From positions 124,001-188,000 of the forward strand of contig RSEE01000025.1 of assembly GCA_003971905.1 (NCBI GenBank): DNA of 64,000 bases. Direction: 5' to 3'. This document shows, piece after piece, positions 39,534 to 50,161 of this stretch. A program made the translations under genes and the position numbers. The notes beneath the pieces were generated by a model. The model searched no databases and was not told where the DNA came from. It was given only the letters and a program-made list of their open reading frames with translations. The stretch is from Moniliella sp. 'wahieum'. Lineage: Eukaryota > Basidiomycota > Moniliellomycetes > Moniliellales > Moniliellaceae. Each line of letters starts with the position of its first letter. Position 1 is the stretch's first letter.

Positions 39534-39570
39534 TGGTTGAACGTTGAACGTTGAACGTACGTTGAACATT
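39534..39570. repeat. (TTGAACG)n repeat, left arm of an inverted pair
   Basis: Three contiguous copies of TTGAACG and a fourth, offset copy after GTAC. The unit contains the palindrome AACGTT at each junction. A cluster of the reverse-complement unit lies about 150 bases to the right. Confidence 0.8.
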
Positions 39571-39716
39571 GATGCACGGGGCATTGATGCGATTGATGAC
39601 GGATGATGTCGATGATGAGATGGCTGAGAGCGCTAATAATATAAGCGCCAATAGGCGCTACACTAACCCCTTCCGGGCCACTCTTCAAACTTCGACGTCT
39701 TCAACGTTCAAATTTC

Positions 39717-39760
39717 AAAACATTCAACGTTCAACGTTCAACGTTGTTCAACGTCCAACC
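39717..39760. repeat. (CGTTCAA)n repeat, right arm of an inverted pair
   Basis: Four copies of the reverse-complement unit (TTCAACG), the last after an inserted TTG. With 39534-39570 it could form a stem of about 25-30 base pairs around a loop of about 150 bases. Confidence 0.8.
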
Positions 39761-39785
39761 CCATCAATGCATCAATGGAGACACA

Positions 39786-39838
39786 CCGTCAGCCCGTCAG
39801 CCTGTCAGCCCGTCAGCCTGTCAGCCCGTCAGCCCAGC
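39786..39838 (+). repeat. (GTCAGCCY)n octamer tandem repeat
   Basis: Six or more copies of GTCAGCCC alternating with GTCAGCCT. Spacing is a strict 8 bp with no spacer DNA, so this is a minisatellite. It starts about 220 bases before the dehydrogenase ATG. Confidence 0.85.
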
Positions 39839-39951
39839 GTTGGCAGATGCCATCAGCATCAGTGCCCGCCGTCAGCACTGGCACAGCACCACTGGCCCCA
39901 GAGAGAAGAATCCCGGCCAATCCTCCTCCAAGAAGCAGTCCCCCGCGTAGG

Positions 39952-39959
39952 TATATAAA
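39952..39959 (+). promoter_or_regulatory. TATA box of the dehydrogenase gene
   Basis: TATATAAA, 100 bases upstream of the ATG at 40059, followed by CT-rich leader sequence. It is the clearest TATA element in the window and suggests inducible or strong expression. Confidence 0.6.
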
Positions 39960-40058
39960 CTCTCTTTTCTTGGCCTGTCTTGATCCTCACCACCCACACC
40001 CACACCCTCCTCTCCTCTCTCTACCCTCACCCTCTACACCACCTAACTGTCTCCCATC

Positions 40059-40802
40059 ATGTCGCTTGTTGACAAGAATGTGCTCATCACTGGCGGGGCT
40101 CTCGGCGCCGCCACTGCCCAGGTGCTGGCTCAGGAGGGCGCTTCCATCGCCTATGCGTATCACTCCCACCCGGAGGCCGCCCAGAAAGTCATCTCTGGGC
40201 TCTCTACGGCTCAAGGCCAGAAACACGCCATCTACCAAGCGGACCTGCGCACCGAGGCGGCCGTCAAGAAGCTTTTCGAGCAAGCCAAGAGTGGATTCCC
40301 TGGCCAGAAGTTGCACATTGCCGTCAACAACGTTGGCAAGGTCTTGAAGAAGCCTATGCGGACATTTCTGAAGCCGAGTTGGACGAGATGTACGCCCTGA
40401 ATACTAAGGCTGCCTCTTCTTTATCAAGTGGGCCGGCCAGACGCTGGAGGATGGCGGCAAGATTGTGTCGGTGGTGACTTCGCTGTTGGCTGCCTTTACT
40501 GGGTTCTATTCGGCCTATGCTGGGACCAAGGCGCCGGTGGAGCACTTTACCCGTGCTGCAGCCAAGGAACTGATGTCCCGTCGCATCTCGGTCAATGCTT
40601 TGGGCCCTGGTCCCATGGACACCCCTTCTTCTACCCGGCCGAGTCGCCCGAGGCTGTCGCCTTCCACAAGTCGCAAGCGCTGGAAGGACGTCTGACGGAT
40701 GTGCACAAGGACATTGCCCCTCTGATCAAGGGCCTCGTCACCGACGGCCAGTGGATCACGGGACAGACCATCTTTGCCAACGGTGGATACACCACGCGTT
40801 AG
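40059..40802 (+). CDS. Short-chain dehydrogenase/reductase
   Basis: Classical-type SDR, predicted NAD(P)-dependent oxidoreductase of about 247 residues. The N-terminus is MSLVDKNVLITGGALGAATA. The NNVG motif appears as IAVNNVGKVLKK. The catalytic pair is seen as VVTSLLAAFTGFYSAYAGTK: serine in TSLLAA, then YxxxK in YAGTK (about 40465-40530). PGP follows in NALGPGPMDTP. The C-terminus ends TIFANGGYTTR at 40800-40802, a usual SDR ending. The cofactor loop is odd: TGGALGAAT lacks two residues found in the usual TGGxxxLG/TGGxxGxG loop, perhaps a 6-bp loss. Frame changes at about 40360, 40420 and 40625 are at doublets. Substrate unknown. Confidence 0.82.
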
Positions 40803-41426
40803 ACCGATGCCGTCCTCTCGCTACTAGTACGAGCTCTTCCCCTCGTACGAGCTCTTCTCCTCTTCAAAGGGGGAGGGTTACTATTATTTCCTAGCAATGG
40901 AGACCCCCAGTCAACCGGGGGCTATAAGTTTTGAATCAATCTCAGTTTGACTCCTGACAGTGTTGTCATTACACCATTATGGGTACAACAGACGCTATAT
41001 GGTTGTCCCCGCTATAATGGATTTGAAGGTAGTTAAGGGACAGTAGGAAATAGGAATGTTCGTTGCCCTCGAAGAGTTCCACTCCTCTTCGGTTCCTATA
41101 GAATACCGCTTCTACTACTTCTGAAGTCTCGGCGACCCTCCCGATATCCAGTTCTTCGAGGTCTGGTGTATTGCTGCCGTGGCCAACCGAGGAGCAACTT
41201 GTAGTGGTGAGAAAGGGTGCTCGGTAGATACGACCGGGGAAAGAATAAAAATAAAGCACAATACAACCAACATGTTGGCTGCACACTGACTAATGAACAT
41301 CAGCACGTTCAGCCCCATCAACCTCATCAAGCTGTTGATCTGCCGATTAAAATAGCCGGCCAAACCCGCAATGTTGGCATAACGTTGCATCGGGAAGCAG
41401 CAGACCATAGTCCTCCTCCCATCAAT
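40803..41426. other. Spacer downstream of the dehydrogenase
   Basis: Contains a direct repeat of CTCGTACGAGCTCTTC at about 40830-40860, close to the dehydrogenase stop. A minus-strand frame across 41000-41300 has a hydrophobic stretch (GLNVLMFISQCAANMLVVL) but no family match, and I do not call a gene from it. Confidence 0.3.
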
Positions 41427-41982
41427 ACTGCTGGGGGGTATCCTTGAGGAGCCCCATACGGCCCACCTGGTCCACCATATCCCATCGCCCCAGCCAAGGG
41501 AGGCTGATAAGACCCGTTCTGGTCTGCGCGCCATTGACAAATGCCGCACACCCAGATATTGGAAGACGATGTCGGCTAGAAAGTGGTGAGAATGAGGAAG
41601 AAATAGCAATGAGAGGTGGGAACATACAATCAAAGGAATCCAGCAGAGCGTGAACCACCTCCGTGTTTGGGCCGAGACGACCTGAGCGTTGTGGCATCGT
41701 GGGCTGGAAGAGAGGACGAGAGAGTTAGTCGGATGCGCGATTGAAAGAGCTGGAACGGCGGAACGTACCACACTTAAGTAGGGTGACGGGTGGGGAGATA
41801 CAGTCCGGAGTTAGTTGCGCGCAGAGGAGTGGCGAATGGGGCGTACCATGGGGTGTGGTGTCAGTCTGGTTCAGGTGCTCATCGCACCCAAACACGATGG
41901 GGATGCCTTGGGAGGGTGTTAGCTATCGCCAGAAATACAGAGAGCAACAATGCCACGCACAGAAGAAGATGTCGTCGCACAT
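41427..41982 (-). CDS. Tentative small membrane protein with Gly/Pro/Tyr-rich tail (Pmp3/SNA-like?)
   Basis: Proposed from scattered exon-like pieces. ATG at 41982 gives MCDDIFF and then a GTGCGT donor. ISPPVTLLKCG is followed by a GTACGT donor (about 41765). A segment LGPNTEVVHALLDS is bounded by TTCCAG and a GTATGT donor (about 41635-41700). After a TTCTAG acceptor comes GSYQPPLAGAMGYGGPGGPY and GAPQGYPPAVLMGG (about 41430-41520). The order PP-x-L-x-CG, then LG....VVHAL, then a Pro/Tyr-rich tail recalls Pmp3/UPF0057 proteins, two-helix plasma-membrane proteins, some with PY-motif tails. Neither helix reads cleanly, so the assignment is weak. The introns themselves look genuine (CTAAC branch points). 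Confidence 0.3.
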
Positions 41983-42421
41983 GATCAGGCGTGACCTTGG
42001 AGGGCGACGGGCGGAGGCGTAGAGAGTTGTGAGGTTGATGGAAGTAGAAAACAGGGCAGTGTCGGGCGATAGCCAAAGGGCGTGTCCGAAACACATCACC
42101 GGGTCACGTGCAAGGTCCTGCTGCTTTTATGAGCCTGCGCATTGCATTGCCAAGGCGCGGCAGTTGGTTTTAGCATCGAGCATCAGCAACTCTTCCGGCG
42201 CCAATGGGAGGGGCGATATAGGCGCGATCTAAAGCGATGCCTTACCGGTAGATTGCTAGCCCCCTTAGCTTCAGTTCACACAGACGCCTACCGACTATCC
42301 ACCATCCACCATCTGCCACCCCTGATCCACCCTCGGCCTTCATGCGCATTAGCCAAAAATCCAATTCACAGAACCTTCTGCCACACCGCGCTCCCACGCC
42401 AGTGCCACCAACGGCGCTATC
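41983..42421. other. Spacer upstream of the tentative small membrane protein
   Basis: A CGGGTCACGTGCAAG-like E-box (CACGTG) is at about 42105-42110. Nothing else is supported. The nitrite reductase stop lies at its right edge. Confidence 0.35.
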
Positions 42422-45400
42422 TTAATCCCCGATCATCACCAGTCCAGGTTGGCCCCGTCGCCACACGACGCAATGGGCCGGCGGCCATTGAGCTCTTGGT
42501 CGCTCCCGCGATTGCCCCCATCCGGCCAATGATCTCGATCCCACTACTCTGCCCCCCCCCGCGCGGACCAGCGCATCGCTCTCGTCCCTCGCCCGCCGAA
42601 GCATCCACTTGGTCGTGCTCAGCACCGCGTCCAGCGCGTCGGTGGGCGGAAGCCGCACTTCCACCATCCCATCCTCCGTCGCGCGCACCTCAAACGTCAT
42701 GATGCTGTAGTCAGGGTCCGAGCACGTTCCCCGGTCGCCCTCTTGGCCGGGTGGGGCCGAGGACGCAAGTACATAGTTTCGCTTGTGCATCGGGCACGAG
42801 ACGTACGCCCTTCCCTTGTCGTCTTCGCCCAGTAGACCATCGGCAAGAACGAATGCACGCTTATGCGGGCACATGTTCTGCGCCGCAGCCAGCCCGCGGC
42901 CGGGAATGGACCAAAGGGCCAATTGGACATCGCCATACTTGACCACCACGCTTGTCGGTGTATTTTCTTGTGGGTTGAGCTCCTTCAGCGCCACGAGTGG
43001 ACGCCACTCCCACACAGCCGATGCCAGTACATCCGACCGCCGGAACTTGAGCGGAGAGTCCTCGGGCCAGTCGGCTGGTCGGGCTTGTCCACGCTGCTCA
43101 ATCCACTCGGACGTCTGTTGCGTCGCGGTTGTATTGGCAAATTGGCTAAACTCCTTGCGTCGCTGGGGGTCCCGCACCACCTCAGCCCATTCATCATGGA
43201 ATGTGCCCACAAGGGCGTTCATCTCCTGCTCCAACTCGGTGCAGATACCAAGCTTGTCCTCGACAATGACCTCTTTGAGACTTTGCATACCCTTGGGCAA
43301 GTTTCGACCCAGCGTGCTGTACGTTGCAGCTTGTCTGCACTCCGAATATAGTAAACTTGTTGGGGGTAAGTACATCACTCATCTCACCAAGCACGGGGGG
43401 GACTTGTACGACGTACTGATGAAGCGGTCGACGATTTTGACGGCCATGTGTCGTGTGACGTTCTCTGCGATCAGATCAGCGTGCCGCGGCTTGGCACCGC
43501 CATTGCCACCAAGGTAAATGTTCCACCCCTTGGGGGTTGCAATCAGGCCAAAGTCTTTTGACTGGGCTTCAGCACACTCGCGGACACAGCCACTCACTGC
43601 GTGGGTCGTTAGCTTAGCTCCCCTTCACATGAAACCGAGAAGACGTACCTCCACCCTTGAGTTTGTGAGGAGCACGAATGGACTTGTACCGCTCCTCCAA
43701 CTCCACAGCCAGACCAACAGAGTCGCCCACTCCATAGCGGCACCAGGTAGAACCCACACAACTCTTCACTGTTCGCAACGACTTTCCATAAGCATGGCCC
43801 GTCTCAAATCCTCCCTGGATCAGCTCCTCCCAGATTTGCGGCAAGTCCTGCTTCTTGGCCCCGAACAATCAACCCGTTGCCCGCCGGTAATCTTGGTGTA
43901 GAGTCCATATTTCTTTGCCACCTCCCCAGTACGATAAGCTTGGCTGGCGTGATCTCTCCTGCTGACACGCGAGGCACGACCGAGTAGGTACCGTCGCGCT
44001 GGATGTTACCGAGGTAGCGATCGTTGGTATCTTGAGTCTGTCGAACCGCAGGCAACATGATGAAAGGGTTGTAAAGACTGCTGATGATCGACCCACCGCC
44101 GGGCGGCACACTTCACACCCAAGACTCGTCGGGTTTTTGCCCACAGCATGCATCACTGCTGTAAAGTCTTGCAGGCGACGGAACTTGATAATGGTGAAAA
44201 GCTCTTGCCGCGTGTAGGCAAAATGAGGGCAGAGATTGTTCGACACCTCCTCTCCGGCAGCCTTGAGTGCTGCATTGAAGATGGACGTGGCTAATGGCAC
44301 ACACCCGCCGCACCCAGTGCCACTTTGGTCGACGCCTTGAGCTCCCCAATGCTCCGGCAGCCCTTGCCCACTGCTGCAACAATCGCGCCCTTGGTAACGT
44401 TGTGGCACGAGCAGACTTGATCATCGTCGGCCAAGTCGTCCCCTTCGCTCTCCCTCTTTCTTGGCACCCACCATAAGCTGGGAAGGGGGGATTTCGAGCG
44501 GCTTAAGCTTGGAGCTGATCCCTTGTAACTTGACATAATCGCCCACGTCGCCCACCATCATACCGCCTACAAGGTACTTGCCATCAGCGGTGAAGATGTA
44601 CTTTTTGTACACATCCCCAAACGGGTCACGATACGTCAACGCCTTCACCTCGGGAGCAGAAGTTTGCTTTCCCCTCCCGCTCCAGACGGGTAGAGGCGGG
44701 AAAACTTTCCTTGGTCGGCAAAGTAGTCTCCAAAAGAAGCCACATCAACACCCATTAGTTTGAGCTTGGTGCTGACATCGGGGGTAGTCATGGAACGCAT
44801 CGAATGCGATGGACCCTCGGTAAGGTTGAACGCAAGTACATCAGCCATGGCCACGCCCGGTGCAATCAGCCCCCATGTCTCGCCATTCCACGAAGCGCAT
44901 TCTCCCACCGCATACACATCTGGCGCCGAAGTTTGAAGTTGAGCATTGACAGCCACTCCCCCGCGTTCGGCCACTTGCAGTCCCGACTGCCGCGCCAGCT
45001 CGTCTCGCGGCTTGATGCCCACAGCAAAAACGATCATGTCCAAAGCATAGTCCGTTCCATCCTCCAATTCGATCGAGGTGAGCTTGTCCTTGCCCGACGC
45101 GTGTGGGGTGAACACCAGTCCACGCACACGAGCTTGCAGCAGTACTTCCACCCCCAATTCGCGTACCTTGGACAGCACGATATTGCCCCCCTCTTGGTCG
45201 AGCTGGCGGCTCAATGGCCAGCGATTGCGCTCCACAAGCACCACCTGTTCAACCTCCTCTAGGTCCAGAAGTGCCTTGGCTGCCTCGAGTCCGAGCAAGC
45301 CACCGCCCACGACAGCGGCACGCTTGACAGGTGCGTGAGTTTGTGCGTACCCCAACATGTTGTTCAAATCAGCAATGTTGCGATAGACAAACGCCCCCTG

Positions 45401-45837
45401 AGTCGCCATGAGCCGCTGCTGGGTGATGTAGGGGGGCAAGGCCGCGTCGGATCCGGTCGCCAAAACACAAACATCGTATGGCTCCGTGCGGCCATCAGAA
45501 GTGTGAACCTGGTGGGCCTGCGTGTCGATAAGGGTAGCCTTGACGCCACTGTGGTACCGCAGTTTGCCCTCGGCGTGCGAGTCGTACCATTCGGGCGAGT
45601 TGAGCAGGAGAGCGTCGACAGAACGGTTGCTGAAGTAGCCAGTTAGACCCACGCGGTTGTACGCCAGGTACGGCTCTTCTCCCACAATCACAACCTCCCA
45701 TCATCTCGCCCACCTTCGAGGTCGTACTTGAGCAGCTTCTCAGTGAAGGCGATGCCCACCATTCCGAGTCCCACCACACGAGGCGGCGCGGACGGAGAAG
45801 GGTCGCTGTACACGACTTGGGTGGGAACAGGCGCCAT
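42422..45837 (-). CDS. niiA: Nitrite reductase [NAD(P)H], siroheme/4Fe-4S, with C-terminal Rieske domain
   Basis: Cytosolic enzyme reducing nitrite to ammonium. The start at 45837 gives MAPVPTQVVYSD and the FAD motif VVGLGMVG. An NAD-binding motif follows, AAVVGGGLLGLEAAKAL (about 45270-45330). The BFD-like [2Fe-2S] region has VCSCHNVTKGAIVAAV (about 44370-44420) and a CGGC site (about 44295). The sulfite/nitrite reductase half contains SCVGSTWCRYGVGDS (about 43725-43765) and the siroheme/4Fe-4S motif SGCVRECAEAQSKDFG (about 43550-43595). The Rieske domain has CPHKRAF and CPMHKRNY (about 42790-42880). Introns are 43597-43648 (52 bp) and about 43360-43420. One G is missing at about 45694, and other frame changes occur near 44650, 44450 and 44100. 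The C-terminal ending at 42422 follows a low-complexity stretch and is less certain. Confidence 0.92.
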
Positions 45838-46321
45838 CGCTTGGGGGTGTACAGTTGGTGGAGGAGGGGGAAGATTGAGAAACTGGGGTCAAAGTACTGA
45901 AAAGGGGGCAGGTGGTGGGTTATGGGAGAAATAAACCGCGTGTGTTAGTAATTCGAGCTAACACTTGGACGGAGATATGGAACGATCATCGGCCACACCA
46001 AGTAGGAGCCCGAGAAAGTGCTGTGCCTACTGGCCAGCAGTTGACACAGGGGATACGCCCATTTGGATGATATCAGTGTGGTGGCTACTCTTGCACCAGC
46101 GACAAGGGGGCGTTCGCTTGATGTAACCTGCGTTTCAATAAGGCCGAGGGAACACTGAGCGCAGGATTCGGTGACAGGTCTGGTTGGCGCTGCCGGTGGA
46201 ATTTGAGATGTGAGATGTGAGATGTGAGAGCAGAGATGCCTGTATCGAGCTGCGACTGACGCTGACAGTGCGGTTCCTGTGGAGTTCAGGACGTGTAGGG
46301 CGCTGGCTCTCAGATCTCGGG

Positions 46322-46334
46322 AGATAAACGATAA
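46322..46334 (+). promoter_or_regulatory. Paired GATA-factor (HGATAR) sites
   Basis: AGATAA and CGATAA separated by one base, about 490 bases upstream of the nitrite reductase start. Both fit HGATAR. Fungal nitrate genes are normally activated by an AreA/Nit2 GATA factor when ammonium is low. Confidence 0.4.
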
Positions 46335-48014
46335 ACGCGCCACCGCTGATGGACCAAGGCAATCAATCATTAATCAAGCTTCAAGCTTCAAGTAACCAGT
46401 CAGTCTGTCACACAATCGCGTGCCGAATTTAAAACCAGTGACAATGTGACGTGTGACATGTGACGGGCACCCGCCGGCCGCATCAAAGGAAAATGGTCAC
46501 GATTAGAAATGGTGCCCTCTGTAGTAGCGCAGGGGCGGAGTGCCTGAGTACTGAGTACTGGCAGGTACTGGCAGGGTCCGTTTATTTGCCGTTCTGTCTC
46601 GAAGTACGGTGGGGTTTTTGGGCTGCATTGGTCAGCAGCTTCAGGCCTCAGATCCTCAGACCCTCAGACCGCCTCACAAGCCGCACTTCGCTCACTGGGT
46701 GGGGCCAAACGTTGTGGGTTGTGCAACGTAGCTATGCAGCAGGCAGTATGGGGATCGGCGCCTTGGCACTGGTAGAGCGTAGCCGCCGGAACCATTTCGA
46801 GTCTTATTCTCGGTATGGCGAGGCCCAAATAAACTCGACAACTCTCTACCATGCGAGCGTGCGATTTTGCAACCCCGCCCTCCGGTCCCACAGTGTTGTG
46901 GCGGACGAAGCATTGATGTCTTGCTTATCGCGCACAGGAGAGTGTCAAAGGAAGCGATCATTGTGCACATTATGGAAGTTGATTAATGATTGAGACTGCG
47001 TATCTCACAAGCTCGCGCCGTGTATATGCCTTTTCAGAGGCACGCAGGGCAGAGACGCGTGGTCTCCTCTTTTGGCAATCTGTGGCTTCAAGAAACGAGC
47101 CCCTTTCCACGACGGAGATGTTGTTGGACCGAAGCTCCCTGACCTTGCTCAGATGTCGTTTTGGACGTTTATAGGACTGCGACTGTGTGGATTTTAGGGG
47201 GCTGAGAGATTGTGGCAGCAAACGAAGAAGACTTCCGGGGGTTCTGAGCTCTCTCGTCCCTCGCCTTTGTTGTGGAATGGCCCTGTCGATTATAATGACG
47301 TCACGATGCCTCCGCGGCCACATCTTTTGTGTCTCTACCATGGCAGTTTCTATAATGCCATGATGGCTTCGCAAGCTTCAAAATCTTGAGGCTTACCTGT
47401 AAACGCCACTCATCTCAAACCTATATTGATCGTTCGTTTTTCTATCTCCTCGTTACCGATTATACCGTGTACTCCCTTATACACCCCACCTGCCCCCACC
47501 AAACGCAGCAAAGCCCTTTTTGGATGGGTGCTGTGGTGTTTCGATTAGATTAGATGCTGAGATGTAATGCAAATGAAAAGGTACTTCTTTTGTGTTGTTC
47601 GTAATGGTTGCCCAAAACAAATGAGGCAGGGTCTGGCAAGGCACCGGCAAGGCAGAGCAAAACCCAGATTATCGATTGGCCTTCGGCCTGAGCCTGACCA
47701 TTGCCCGACACCTACGGAGAACGTGCCTTTTTGCAAACAACGCAATAGAGACGGGGGTGGGCGGCAGAGTCTGAGACGGCACAGTCACGCATACATCATC
47801 GACCACCAATCATTAATCACCGGTCACCGACAGATGTCACATGTGTCACGCTAGTCAGGTCACGGGTCGCTCGTGGATATCGATTAAGGAACGGAGCTCG
47901 GCATTATTTGGGCAGGGGCAGGCAGTGAACGCTGAGCGGCACATGTTTCGCACACGCTTATCGAGCGGGCGCACACCACACTGTGTCTTCCTCCAGTGCC
48001 GGAATGGAGCTTTT

Positions 48015-48028
48015 TGATAGCCCGATAA
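48015..48028 (+). promoter_or_regulatory. Paired GATA-factor (HGATAR) sites upstream of the nitrate transporter
   Basis: TGATAG and CGATAA two bases apart, about 440 bases upstream of the transporter ATG. A third site, CGATAA on the minus strand, lies at about 47957-47962. Confidence 0.45.
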
Positions 48029-48466
48029 CGCGTCACATCGTCACAGCGTAATAATCCGGCGTGCAGGGCTTCTCTGCCAACGGGCCTCCTGCCTCAACAC
48101 AAACGCCCTCACGCACCAGTTTCATCAGTTACCCTTTGCAACTCCAACCAACAGATCGATGCGCTCCATCGCCAAGAGCAGCTCCGCTGTGGCCATATAA
48201 CTTTTGCCGCTGCGCCCCACCTATCTCTCCAACGCTTGGAGCGGTGAAAACCACACGCTTTCACCGACCAAAGCAAAGGTCATCCGATCAAGCTTCAAGA
48301 TCGCTGTATACGCAGTGTGGCTGTACTAATATCTTACACTGCCTACTGTCGGTGCCAGCACTACAGATTGCACAGTCCATCTCCGTGCGCCTCAAGTACC
48401 GCCCATCACTTGCTCTTCTCATTCTCCCTCGTCGACTCCTCTGCTTTCCGTCCTACCACCCCACTC

Positions 48467-50161
48467 ATGGCTGCTCCATCCGAGCCCAGCGCGCCCATGG
48501 ATCCCATCATTTCTCCTGGGCGCAGCTACACAACGATGATTACCGCACCGAGGACGAGAAGGCTATTGCGCGTGGCGAGTACAAACCAAAGCTTTCTGTC
48601 TCGGCCCTTTGGAAGAAACCCGAGGTAAATCCACTTAACCACAAGGCCTACTCCATTCCCCTCCTCCGCTTTTGGGATACATATGCTATCGCCTTTTGGT
48701 TCGCCACTGTACGTTCTTTTCTCCCCCCCGCTCTCCCTCTGTCCATCTCCATATATCCCTTTTCCTCTCTTCCGTTTATTCAAAACTGTTGCAAGTATAC
48801 TGAAGGTAGCTGCAGCTCGGATTTTTCGTTGCGTTCCTTTCTTGGTTCGCGTTTTCGCCTCTCACTCCCGAGACTATCAAAGCGGATCTGCATTTGACTG
48901 CAGAGCAGATCTCTGACAGCAACATTGTCGGGTTAGCGGCGACACTGGTGGTGCGCATCATTGTCGGCCCGATGGTGGATCACTTTGGTCCGCGCAAAGT
49001 CATGGCTGGTCTTCTCGTCATTGGCGCTATTCCGTCAGGCTTGGTTCCATTGGTCAATAATGCGGGTTCGTTGTACACCCTTCGGTTCTTTGGGGATTCT
49101 GGGGGGAACGTTTGTTCCCTGCCAGGCCTGGATGACGGCATTTGTCGATACATCGATTGTAGGGCGGGCCAGCGCTCTCTCAGGGGGCTGGGGCAACGCG
49201 GGAGGAGGCGTGACGTTCATTACCCAGACAGCAATCTTCCAAAGATTGGTTAAGGACGGCCTCAAGGCTCACCTTGCTTGGCGGATTGCTTTGTCATTCT
49301 TCCTGTCCCACTCCTACTTCTGACTGCACTAGGGATGATGCTCTTCGCCAAGGACCATCCTTTAGGAAAATGGAGCATGCGCCACTCCACCCCCGCAGCA
49401 GCCAAGACGATCATTGTCACTCCCGACCAAAACCATGCTGACGATCCCGTTGAAGAAAAGAAGACTCCGCTCGATATGGAAAAGCATTCAACCGAGCTCA
49501 ATCACTTTGTCAACCCCGTGAGTGTGGCTGTCAATGAACCCTTTTCCCTCAACGTTCTTGGCGCTGTGTTGATGGACCCCCGCACCTGGCTCTTAGCCTT
49601 GTCTTACGGCTCTACGTTTGGGTTCGAATTGGCAGTCGACTCGGGTTTGGCCAACAGTCTTTATGCTCTGTACAAAGGCCCACATTTTAAGCAGCTTGAT
49701 GCCGGTTACCTCGCCTGCACCTATGGCCTGCTCAACATCTGTTTCCGCTTCATTGGGGGACTTTCCAGCGACCTACTCTATCGCCGCTTCGGCGTGCAAT
49801 CCAAAAAATGGTTGCTACTGATGTGCGCCACGGTGCAGGGGCTCATGTCCCTCGGCCTTGGGTTGTTGATGGACTACGGTGACCACAGCAAAGGAAACGT
49901 TATGGGCCTTGTGGTTCTCTGTGCCTTGTTTGGCTTCATGGCCAATGGAGCCAACTACTCTCTTGTCCCGCATATTTCCTCCAGGTCCAACGGCCTTATG
50001 TCCGGCATGGTCGGCGCTGTGGGTAACGCAGGAGGCATTGTTTACACCCTCATCTGGCGCTTTCAAACCAAGACCGTCGGGAGGCCCTTTTGGATCTCGG
50101 GATCGTTTGCGCCGGGCTCAACCTTCTGCTCATGCTCATTCCGCTTGGCGATGCTTCATGA
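48467..50161 (+). CDS. nrtA: Nitrate/nitrite transporter, MFS NNP family
   Basis: Plasma-membrane proton-coupled nitrate importer. From ATG at 48467 ([13 protein letters not shown]) a hydrophilic N-terminus leads to [15 protein letters not shown]. Intron 48709-48815 (107 bp, GTACGT donor, GCAG acceptor) follows, then [20 protein letters not shown]. The MFS loop appears as [16 protein letters not shown]. Both nitrate-signature regions are present: [12 protein letters not shown] (about 49185-49220) and [17 protein letters not shown] (about 50010-50060). A central hydrophilic loop ([20 protein letters not shown], about 49440-49500) fits the large cytosolic loop of fungal NrtA/CrnA. The tail reads [14 protein letters not shown] with TGA at 50159-50161. 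Frame changes occur near 48520, 49100, 49290 and 50075. It is divergent to nitrite reductase across 2.6 kb, a standard partial nitrate cluster. Confidence 0.92.

Larger units (their letters stand above)
38872..40058. promoter_or_regulatory. Divergent spacer with repeat clusters upstream of the dehydrogenase
   Basis: About 1.2 kb separates the inhibitor start from the dehydrogenase start, so both promoters lie here. Composition is mixed, with repeat clusters listed separately at 39534-39570, 39717-39760 and 39786-39838. A consensus TATA box lies near the dehydrogenase and CT-rich text (about 39985-40050) forms its leader. Confidence 0.5.
45838..48466. promoter_or_regulatory. 2.6 kb divergent spacer between nitrite reductase and nitrate transporter
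   Basis: Holds the promoters of both nitrate genes. HGATAR sites, the binding motif of AreA/Nit2 GATA factors, occur in pairs (listed separately), plus one at 47957-47962 on the minus strand. TTCAAGC repeats lie at 46377-46390, and ATGTGAGATGTGAGATGTGA repeats at 46208-46228. No nitrate reductase or other gene is visible; the 177-codon frame at 46460-46993 is not protein-like. Confidence 0.55.

Noticed and set aside
39786-39838. CRISPR-like repeat array
   Set aside because: 8-bp units with no spacers in a eukaryotic genome; a minisatellite.
46460-46993. 177-codon ORF in the nitrate spacer
   Set aside because: No domain, atypical composition, overlaps repeats; no sign of nitrate reductase motifs.
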